DNA of 64,000 nt from Carposina sasakii (taxonomy: Eukaryota; Arthropoda; Insecta; Lepidoptera; Carposinidae), in contig CP053157.1 of NCBI GenBank assembly GCA_014607495.2, positions 7,440,001 through 7,504,000 on the forward strand. Reading direction: 5' to 3'. The notes beneath the pieces were generated by a model that did no database searches, was not told the DNA's origin, and was given only the letters and a program-made list of their open reading frames with translations. Numbering within the stretch: position 1 is the first letter of the stretch; every line of letters begins with the position of its first letter. Positions 23,386 to 33,129 of this stretch are shown in pieces. The position numbers and the translations under genes were made by a program.

Positions 23386-23785
23386 TACACTAATATTATA
23401 TAAGGGAAAGATTTATACATTTGTGTATGATTTGGTATTTCGGGAAATCCGTTCTTAGTGCTTCCTCGCAGGCCTAATGAATATATATGCTTCAAAATTT
23501 TTCCCCATCCCGTGGGAATTTCGGGAAACCCTTGTAGCCTATGTTCATTCGGGTTCAATAAGAATTCTAACAGGTAAGCTGAGTAAAACTTTAGCCGGAA
23601 TACGATCTCTTCATGGCCCATTCATCTTGGCTAACTTTACACTTGTTCTTGAGGATTTTTCTGACGTTTCCATTCATCATCATCATTATCATCCATCATA
23701 TGTTCCGAAATCATTTATTAAAGACAATGGCTGTATGGGCTTAGTTCCCCTTGCCTTTCCTTCGGGATAAACTAAAAAAAAAAAC
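23386..23785 (+). repeat. Helitron-like fragment fused to retroposon copy h
   Basis: 23386-23568 resembles the Helitron-like stretch (ACTAATATTATATAAGG, TTTCGGGAAATCC). At about 23569 it switches to the internal part of the retroposon family, which runs to its A-tail at 23785. The join gives a chimeric repeat about 240 bp upstream of the TXNDC11 start codon. Confidence 0.6.
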
Positions 23786-24025
23786 TGTCACTGTCATTTG
23801 TTCAACTATTCGTTCCCAGTTATTCGCTTTTTTTCTCGCAAAAAAAACAGAGATAGATTAATTTGGGTTAATTTAAATTTTACAATGCAGTTTAAATAAA
23901 ATTCTGAAAGGGGTTTGGTTTGTATAATTATTACTCTCTTCATTAAAGTATGTCTATTTTACTGCGTGTCTAGAAAATGTAATGGTTGATGAAATTTTGT
24001 GTTTTCGTTTGTTGAGTGACGTGTA

Positions 24026-27000
24026 ATGTTTTCAACGGCGGACTCTGAAGATACTTCACAGGTCACGTCATTAGAAGGAGCTTCATTTTCAAGTAGAGAT
24101 GTTGAGGAAACATCTGAAGACACTCAACTGGCAAAACAACGTAGTAAAGTTAGGGAGTTCACTATGAACATGTTGGTCAAAGAATTGGTTTTTTTCATAG
24201 CACTTGCCCTAACAACATATGGCGCTATTAACAATGTGTAAGTGATATTATTTCGTAATATTTGTTTAACAACAATGGTCATAGTTAGTTGACACTGCCT
24301 ACTAACTGGGCTAGGCATACATTAAATCTTAGGCTGTGATACCTGTTCTATCCTGGCTTGTCAGGATAAATTTTATCTATGTTATTACAAAAGTCTTTTC
24401 ACCATATTTGTTGTAATATATTTTACATCTTGTGGTTCTATCGGGCCCTTGGTGCTCTGCCTACCCCGTAAGAGATAAAGGTGTGATTAATATGTATGTA
24501 TGTAGGTAGTGTTCTGTATTTGGCAAATGTGTATTAATTAATGTCCCTAAATTTCAAAGTTCAAGTATAAATCAATAAATAAATTTTAGCTAAGTATATA
24601 CTTATGCATACATGGTTGCGTTAAAATTACTGGGATATAATAATATAGCAAACATTACTTTTTAGGCCACCAAAGATATCAAAGCATCCTCAAGCAGTAA
24701 AGTTCTTCAAATCCAACTTAGTGACGGACTGGTACAGGGGTCAGCTTAGCCATGCCCTTGACAGGATCAATGTGGCTGATATATCTTTTGTTATGTATTA
24801 TGCCCCATGGGATGCAGAGTCGCAGTTTGTCCGAGGTGAATTTGAAAAAGCAGCACAAATTCTGAATGATAGGGTAAGGTGTTCCTATTATTATACAGGA
24901 TGTAACTTTCTGAGAGTTTAGCTTTCTATCATCCTAACATACTGCCATTTATGGATTTTAATTTTAATGTAGTAAATTATGTGGGCCAATATAATAATGA
25001 TGATACACTATATACAGGGTGTAACAAAAAGGGTATGTTAAGCGAAAAGCTGTATAAATAGCCCACTGTAGAGAACTTATTCCCAAAATTTGAGACTCGA
25101 AATCATATTTTTAATTTTCAAGATTGTATTAAAATTCCTGAGATATTTAAAAATTCTCCATACAATCGGGAAAAATAAACATGTGATTTCGGATCTCAAA
25201 TTTTGTGGATAGGTTCTCTATAGTGGGCTATTTACATAGCTTTTCGCTTAACATACCCTTTTTGCTACACTCTGTATAGTGTATCATCATTATTATATTG
25301 GCCCACATAATTTACTACATTAAAATAAAAATCCATAAATGGCAGTATGTTAGGATGATAGAAAGCTAAACTCTGTACTATTCTAAGTGCTGTGGGTTTC
25401 AGTAAATAAAATAAAATAAATTGCTCAGTGAAAACCCCTTTCCAAATATTTCATGGGGCTCTGTCTAGCAATATCAGGCTAGTTCTTGCTGAATTAAAAA
25501 AAGAAGGGCAATAATGGGTGATAACAACTAGGCATTTGTGTACAACAAAGCTAGAATAAAAAATAAGTTACACAATGATTCTATACATTCTATACCTCAA
25601 GTAGTTAGGTTAATTTATATGTTTAAGGCTCTGTGTAATTTATATGTCAGATCTTAAAGGTTAAAATTAATACCTTATATTTATTCTAGATTCATTTCTC
25701 GGCTATTAATTGCTGGAATCCTGGAAGTGAGTGTAGATTGCAGCATAGCAAAATACCCTCATGGCCTATTTTAATGGTCTACACTGTTACATCAAGAGGG
25801 GTCCTATATAAAGGTATGTTTATTATAAATATTGACAAATAAAAACTCCTGAAAATAAGCACATTATTTAATTTGGTATGATAGGATATTGACAAATAAG
25901 AAACTCCTGGAAATAATCAGAAGTTAATATGGATATTGGTTTCAGGACCGAGGGATGCTCACAGTATGGTCAACTTTCTGGAGTTAATAATGAAACCATT
26001 AGAAAGAGTGTCCTCCACAGAAGATCTTGTTAATCTATTATCCATTTGTGATGTATGTGCTTCCTAATATTTTTTCTATTTTTGTAAGAGCAAATTTTAC
26101 CAATGGTCAAATTATAACCTATTTTAAAGATAAAGTTGATGCTGTCTCTATCTTTATCAAGTTTAAGAGAAAGTCAACATCATATTTATCCTACAGATAG
26201 GCTATCTGACGTTTGGTAAATGTGAGGCTCCAATGCTAAAACAATTTAGGGTAGATTTTAACAACTGTCAGATATTATAAATATTACATAATCATCATCA
26301 TCAGCCTATTGCAGTCCTCTGCTCACTCAATAAAGTTATAAAGTTGATGCTGTCTTCCTCTAAAACTATCTATCATGATCAAGCATGATAGAGACAGTAT
26401 CAACTTTATTCTTCAGATAGGCTATCTGACGTTTGGAAAAACAAGCCTTTAGTCAACTAATAGTTAATTTTTTTAGGTTGTTGCAGTGGCCTATACTTCA
26501 GTAACAGATACATCAAAATACTATAATGTCTGGTACAATGTGGCCTTAAAGGCTCGAGAGTTTGACACACTAGGGGAAATCTGTTTTGCTGTGGTGACTT
26601 CTGTTGATACATCAGTAGATCTGGGTGTCACCAGTTTTCCCAATGCCAGACTTATGTCCTGGAATGATACTAAAGTAAGTTTATAATTCTATGTTCCTTA
26701 TTTTGCATTAGCAAAGCCGAAGTAGTGCGATAGCGAAATTGTACAATATTTTGTTTTGAAACTTATTTTACGTAATACAAATTTGACAACTAAACAGCGA
26801 ATTCTGTACAATTTTCGCTATCACTATGCTTTTGGTAATAAGGGGGAGGAATATAAGGTATTGTTTGTGAGAAGATGCTACTTACATACCATTTTTAAAT
26901 TATTTCCCATTCTGTATAATCCACATTATAATAAGTCCTACCTGTGCTAAGTTCCTAAGATACAACAAAAAATAGTGATAAATTATACCAAAATTCAGCT

Positions 27001-30000
27001 GTTTCATTATTTACCAAACACTTTTTTTGCAGGAGTATATCGTAGATGAGGACACCAGACAATGGAATGATTCATCTCTATTGTTATGGGTTATGGAGAA
27101 CTTTGCACAACCGGTGGCAAGAGTCATACCTATGTGGAAGAAATCATTCAGTTTTGACAAATATGTTGACGGCAATCCTATGCTGATACTGTTTACTCCC
27201 CTCAATCCTTTGTATGAACAACTTCCTAATTATGCTCTGGTAAGGCAAATTTCTTTGACCGGCTTGAACCCTGTACTGGTTGGGAGCTCAATGCTTTAAG
27301 TTGTTGACGAGTATGTTTACCTGGGACAGACGGTCAAACTAGGTAAGTCCAACTTTGAGAAGGAGATAAATCGGCGAATCCAACTCGGCTAGGCAGCGTT
27401 TGGGAAACTACGAAGCTTATTTGTGTCCAAGATACCCCAGTCCTTAAAGACGAAGGTATTCAACCAGTGCGTGCTGCCGGTGATGACCTACGGTGCCGAG
27501 ACGTGGTCTCTAACTATGTGCCTCAAAAAGAAGCTCAGGATCGCACAGCGATCGATGGAGAGAGCTATGCTTGGGATCTCTCTGCGTGATCGAATCAGAA
27601 ATGAGGAGATCCGCAGACGTACAAAGATCACCGACATAGCTCAACGGTCCAGCAAGCTGAAGTGGCAATGGGCAGGGCACTGTAACTGATGAAGGCAAAT
27701 TTCTTTATTACTACATCATCATTTCAGCCCGGGGAAGTCCACTGCTGGACATAGGCCTCCCCCAACAACCTCCATACCGACCGGTCGGAAGCAACCTGCA
27801 TCCAACCGACGCCTGCGACCTTCACCAGGTCGTCCGTCCATCTCACGGGTGGCCTTCTACGCTGCGTTTGCCGATACGTGTTATCCACTCTAGAACTTGG
27901 TTCCATCGGCTGTCAGTTCTTCGAGCTATATGCCCTGCCCATTGCCACTTTAGCTTGCTGGACCGTTGAGCTATGTCGGTGATCTTTGTACGTCTGCGGA
28001 TCTCCTCATTTCTGATTCTATCACGCGCTCTACATTGCCCGCTGTGCAATCTTAAACTTCTCTATGAAGCACACAGTTAGAGACCACGTCTCGGCACCGT
28101 AGGTCATCACCGGCAGCACGCACTGGTTGGATACCTTCGTCTTTAAGGACTGAGGTATCTTGGACACAAATACGCTTCGTAGTTTGCCGAACGCTGCCCA
28201 GCCGAGTTGGATTCGCCGATTTCCCTCCTTCTCAAAGTTGGACCTACCTGGTTTGACCGTCTGTCCCAGGTAAACATACTCGTCAACACTACGAGCATCG
28301 GTTCATAAATGACAGTTCTGAGGTAACACACATAAAAAAAAAAAATACAGACGAATGATATAAAAACAAAGTCGCTTTCTGCTGTCTGTCCCTATGTATG
28401 CCTAGATGTTTCAAACTAGGGAACGGATTTCGATGCGGTTTTTTTATTGAATAGAGTGATTCACGAGGAAGGTTTTAATGTATAACTAGGGACCCACCCC
28501 GGCTTTGCACGGGAGTAATGCACTATTTCGCGGGCGAAGACGTGGTCGGCCGCTATTTCAATACAAACGGACGCCTACGACTTCCGACGACGAAATCCCG
28601 CTCCCATGGGGATTTCAGGAAATCATTTCTATTTCTATACTATAACTTGGATCAGTTGAACACACTAAATGCCCTGGAAACCCTAGCATAATTGAAGCCA
28701 CTAAGTGGTTTTTAACTTATTTTTTCAGCTACGTGAAGTAGCCATGGAGTATTACAACTGTAAACACAACGAAACATTCCAATGGACAACGGAACTAGTC
28801 AAATTGCAACAAGTACAACGACTTTTGTATCAACAAAAAGATTATATGAAATTCTGCCAAGAATTCAAATATAAGAAGCCAGTGCGAAAACCGAATAAAT
28901 TGTACAAAAAAGGTGTTATATCGCACAACAATAAGTATCCCTGGAACAATTCTACACATAAAAATCAGAAAAATGATAATGATTTTCTTGATTTCTTATT
29001 GAAGCAAGGGGTAGAATTAACGAAACTCATAGGAAGTGGCAGTGAAGACCTTTTGTACACCATAGGTTTGTGGAAGGAATGTAGTTCTAAAATATTACCT
29101 GCCGAAAAGAGTTTTTATGTGAATTATGACCAGTGTCAAACATTGGAAGATAATTTGAGTTACGAGGATGATATTGATTTGCATGGCGAGTAAGTAGCAC
29201 TTTGTCGTTGTTATAATAATGTTGTCTATTAACTTTTTACTGCACACATTTTGATCAATTCTTCTGCATCAAAATAATCCTTATGATTAGCGCAATAATC
29301 TATCTGGGAGAAATCTTAAATGGTGGTGAATAAATATTAAGTAGCGCAAGATGCGTGAAATAGCTTCTCACATCTCGCCTAATTACTACAACATTTAAAT
29401 ATGTACAGACAGCAAATAAAATAAAATTTGTTGACCTTTGTTAGCTACCACCATTTATTATTCGATCCTCAGTTGCACGTATCTGCTTAAATGTCACCTT
29501 GCATTTCAGTGTAGAAACAACAATGTTGCCGTTTGAAGACGACCCACTTTCCCCCGAGAACCTAATACAAGACAATGTGAAGCATTTCTGCAAGTTGACT
29601 AAGTTCGCTTATAAATACCATCCCCCCGTTTCACCGGCGGCGGTGCATAATGCCAACATAACGCATATACAGGGCCTGTCTTGTGCTAACAATGTTAGTT
29701 TGTATATGTTGGCAATTGACAGTGTAAATAATCATCACTTCGCCGAAGCTTTAGGTATAGATATAACTAAGAAGAAGGATATGACTGCTGCTGTGATATT
29801 GGATAATAAGGTAGGTAAAAGGTTTAATATATTTATTCCAAAAGTTCACCTTGACGTTAAAATTACCTTAGTTCTGGTAGCACATAAATGCGCAGGATAT
29901 GTCTGTATTTAATACGATGATGTGATAATGACTGTTGTCATGCTTTTAGATTTGATATGATAGAATGAAACCGCACTCTTAAATTTGAAGGCAGGACCCG

Positions 30001-31942
30001 AGCCCTTATGTCAATAAAAAATAATTTTGTGCTATCTTTTTGTATGTTATATGATTGTAACCTATCAATCTCATTTCAGCACGAAAGTCAATACGTGCTA
30101 TCAGAGGAATATAGTGCCAAATCAATACGAGATTTCATATACAATTTCACGATGAAGCGTTTGAAGCGCTCGCTTCGTACACACGTCAGCGATGCGATGC
30201 ATACGCATTACTTTAATACGAGTAGCGAACGGACGGGAAGTAGCGTTGTCGATGGTGATGTACGTATCATCGAGCTTACCACGAAGACTTTTAAAAAGGT
30301 CGTGCATACGCCGGGAATGGTAAGTTTTAAATTAAACTATTGGAAATGCATTTAATTTAGATAAAAAAATCGGGACTGTCCCGCCAAAATCGGGACGTCT
30401 GGCAACGCTGTCTAGGATACATTAGGGGGCAAATGGAGCAACATGTTCTTCAACAACGACGTGGAACGTGCCGAGGTAAATGTCGCGGAACATTGGGTAG
30501 GCCACCCTAGTCAGTGTTTATAGAAATGTCGCCCGAGGAGGTTGTGGCTATTAGAACTGCGTGCGTATTAAGAGGCACGTTGCATACGCGGATACACTCG
30601 GTGACAAGTGGCGCGACACTGACGCGGGACACGTGCGCTCGCTCTCGCTCGAGGCGGGAGCAAGCACCGATGACTGCGAATGTTGTCTAAGAGCCCAGGC
30701 GGTATTATTTCTTTAGTTTCGTCCCGCAAGCCGCGTTTTAGAACGTTGTTACAATAATAACAATATGTCATCGATTCCAGCTAACAATAATAGCAGTTGT
30801 GCGGCGGCCCGTGCGGCGCGCACACGACCCGCTCCGTGGTGGAGGCGACGCGTTTCCTGCGCGCGTGCGACCTGCGCGTGCGAGCCGCGCGGCTGGACGC
30901 GCGCCGCCACGAGCTGCCGTGGACCTACACCGCGCATGCGCACCCCGCCGTGCTCGTGTGCTACCTGGACGGGTGAGTGGTGCGACTACGGGAAATGACA
31001 CAAAAGGAAGTTGATCTGGTACTGTTTGGTCGGAATGAGGAATGTTAGTAGGTCCGTTAAATCTCTTGAAACTTTATAATCGTGTAGCTTTAATGTCTAA
31101 AATATACATAATGTTTGATTCAGTTTAATAGGAAGTAGTTTTGTAGTTACCAGCGTTTTAGTTTTAGCTTGAAATCATAACTATGCCAGTACGTTTTACA
31201 CAATGCGCTATTTTCCTTTCCCGTGCAGAGCACGCGAGTTGGAGACGCGCGTGTACCCGACGCGTGCGCGCGTTACTGCGGGGGGAGTGGCGGCGCTAGC
31301 GCTGCGAGCGATGAGTGCGCCGGGAGCCGCGCGCGTGCGCCTTGTGCTGTGTGCGCGCTGCCAGGTACGTACTATATTGTGCGGCGGGGCTTCACCGCTA
31401 TACTCGTACGAGCCGAATCACAAGTTACGTCAATACAAGATGCTCTAGGCCCGATTCATATTGAAGTTTTTGCACACAGCGCCTATTGATATCAAATTGA
31501 ATTTACCTATTCTTGCGACATAATTTCATTAGGTACCTACCTACAATTACATGTACTTAAGCAAACAGATGCACACGTCTTTGACCATGTACGTGATTTG
31601 CGCACTTCACTAAAGTATCTAACGCTTCACATTAATTTTCAGGCGCTCTCAGAGAAAAAGTCGTGTCTAAAAGATGTGAAAGAGCATATAACTTCGATGC
31701 TCGGCAGTAACCTTAAGTATTGGAGGCGCACCGAAGACCGTGACCTACGGGACGCTATATTTAGGCGACTGCAGCATTTACATACTGTCTCCGTATACAG
31801 TAGTCTTCTACATATTGACGATCTCAACGGAAACAATCAGAAACAAATATCATTATTAGATTCTCTTAGCGTATTATCAAATAATTGGGACATTGATTTG
31901 TCTTCACTAACGAAACGAGAAAGGATGACTTCGCGTAGCTGA
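24026..31942 (+). CDS. TXNDC11: Thioredoxin domain-containing protein 11
   Basis: Exons: 24026-24237, 24666-24873, 25690-25813, 25946-26052, 26477-26674, 27033-27239, 28729-29189, 29510-29810, 30080-30319, 30794-30972, 31229-31364, 31643-31942; about 890 residues. TXNDC11 is an ER-membrane thioredoxin-like protein, reported to bind DUOX oxidases and EDEM-type factors. A membrane segment is visible at about residues 50-68 (LVKELVFFIALALTTYGAI). The first thioredoxin fold has VMYYAPWDAES at 113-123, with Asp and Ser where CxxC cysteines would be, followed by INCWNPGSECRLQ as in the human protein. The second fold has CGGPCG (about 689-694) and LPWTYTAHAHPAVLV. The start of exon 10 is uncertain: the frame-matching acceptor (TAG|CAG at 30793/30794) drops a likely beta-strand (LTIIAV) readable in another frame from 30781. 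Exons 10-11 are very GC-rich. AATAAA lies at 32023-32028. Confidence 0.9.
24913..25375. repeat. Large palindrome around foldback MITE copy 3
   Basis: The GTAACAAAAAGGGTATG MITE (25013-25276) is itself nearly palindromic. The ~100 bp on its left (24913-25012) is repeated inverted on its right (25277-25375), e.g. AGAGTTTAGCTTTCTATCAT against ATGATAGAAAGCTAAACTCT. The whole unit is a ~460-bp palindrome in TXNDC11 intron 2. Confidence 0.85.
26090..26446. repeat. Pair of foldback elements in TXNDC11 intron 4
   Basis: Two neighbouring inverted-repeat units share ATAAAGTTGATGCTGTCT and CAGATAGGCTATCTGACGTT: 26092-26225 and about 26250-26444. A related fragment is in PIGQ intron 1 (9028-9120). Confidence 0.55.
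26709..26834. repeat. Palindromic MITE in TXNDC11 intron 5
   Basis: GATAGCGAAATTGTAC near the left is mirrored by GTACAATTTTCGCTATC at the right, with AGCAAAGC and GCTTTTGG at the outer ends. A partial relative (AAAGCCATAGCGAAAATTGT) is at 23210-23300. Confidence 0.6.
27255..27689 (+). mobile_element. RTE-type LINE fragment (C-terminal), plus strand
   Basis: The conceptual product includes VLPVMTYGAETWSLTMCLKK, RSMERAMLGISLRDRIRNEE and AQRSSKLKWQWAGH, the hallmark C-terminal region of RTE/BovB-like non-LTR elements. It is truncated at both ends with an internal stop, and lies in TXNDC11 intron 6. Confidence 0.82.
27718..28300 (-). mobile_element. RTE-type LINE fragment, inverted second copy
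   Basis: The minus strand reads the same RTE region (VFVSKIPQSLKTKV, CVLPVMTYGAETWSL, RNEEIRRRTKITDIAQRSSK) and continues to the C-terminus (PVRWTDDLVKVAGVGWMQVA, AYVQQWTSPG). It faces the plus-strand fragment 30 bp away, making an inverted pair inside one intron. Confidence 0.82.
28300..28640. repeat. Composite repeat debris in TXNDC11 intron 6
   Basis: 28300-28360 matches, inverted, the CGTCTGTATG...CATTTATGAACC element at 63740-63850. 28370-28640 resembles dispersed non-coding elements containing GGATTTCGATGCGG and CACCCCGGCTTTGCACGGG. Confidence 0.45.
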
Positions 31943-32299
31943 TATTAGTATAAAGTTGTAAATAGTGTACAGTACTCGTTGATATTTATGTATGGATTTA
32001 TTATAATGTTGTTACTAAGGATAATAAAATGTTGGAAAAAGTTGTAATATATTTTTTTTATTTCACCGAAGACCAATACATGAGTTACCTACATAAGCGC
32101 TAGGCGTAAGCTAAATGCAAGAAACCAAGGGTGCTTAGATAATGTGACCATTTTTGCATCGAACTATGGTCTATGGAACAAACGTTATTAGGACACATCC
32201 ATTTTGTCCTTCCTTCGTGGTTAGAGCCTGGCTGTAGTGGTATAAGATACACATACATTGCGCCATAAAGCTTATATTCATTAATATGGAGAGTAAAAT

Positions 32300-32547
32300 A
32301 CAGGCAAATATTGATATGGTTACTAGAGACCATGATTCTGAGATGAAAACCAGTGAAAACACAATAACCAATAAGCCCATTTAACTAGTCACAGGATCGC
32401 CCGATACAGTTGGCGCGGAAAGCAAACATTGCGTATAATCAAATCAAAAAATAATTTCCTGCGAGTAATAACACTGTCGTATAACTCAAAATAATGGTAC
32501 TCGTTCAGTATCTCAGTATTTGCCTGGCTGTCACACACACCCTGTAT
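32300..32547. repeat. Internally deleted MITE, CAGCCAGGCAAAT family
   Basis: Left end CAGGCAAATATTGATATGG; right end TATTTGCCTGGCTGTCACAC and CCTGTATA. Its fuller relative is at 46585-47194. It lies between the convergent TXNDC11 and carboxypeptidase-like genes; the rest of 31943-33129 shows no gene. Confidence 0.6.
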
Positions 32548-33129
32548 AAATAATCTTTTTAATCACAAAAATATAATTTCATTAAAACACTTTCCCATTA
32601 ATATTCGACACTCTTGCCGAAGAAGGACAAAGTGTTCTGCTTGGTGCTGCTCCTCCATCCGCGGACTAGACTTAATAGCACTGCAATGGATTTCTGTGCA
32701 TAAGTTTCTGCAAAGGATAAATTGTGTTAATTGTAGGTAAGGCGCACTGGCAACCGTGCTGCTCTAATGCTGGCTTCTAGTGATCAACCCGAACCGACGC
32801 ACCGTGGGAAGAGTAGGTACCTACCTATCGTCCGTGATAATGCAGACATGTCTGTAACCTATCTACAAGGCCCTGTTACGTGTGTCTGACAATATAGTCG
32901 TCGGCAGTGCGCGATGGTCTGCAAAATCACTCACCGTGGGAAGCCAGCATTATAATAATTTATACGATTCTGTCATGTGGTCGACTTCGAGGATACGCTC
33001 ACATTTAACGTTAGAGTAAGACGTAACAACGACACAAGTATTTAGGTAGGGTATATTCGAAAGCTAGAGTTTCAGCGCAGTACGATCCGAATTCTATCTT
33101 ATAAAGAGTGTTACATGCCATCTGGAATT

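Noticed and set aside
30749..31014. Several open frames on both strands across the GC-rich TXNDC11 exon 10
   Set aside because: They are shadow frames created by high GC content. Only the frame with CGGPCG and LPWTYTAHAHPAVLV matches a thioredoxin fold and joins the neighbouring exons in phase.
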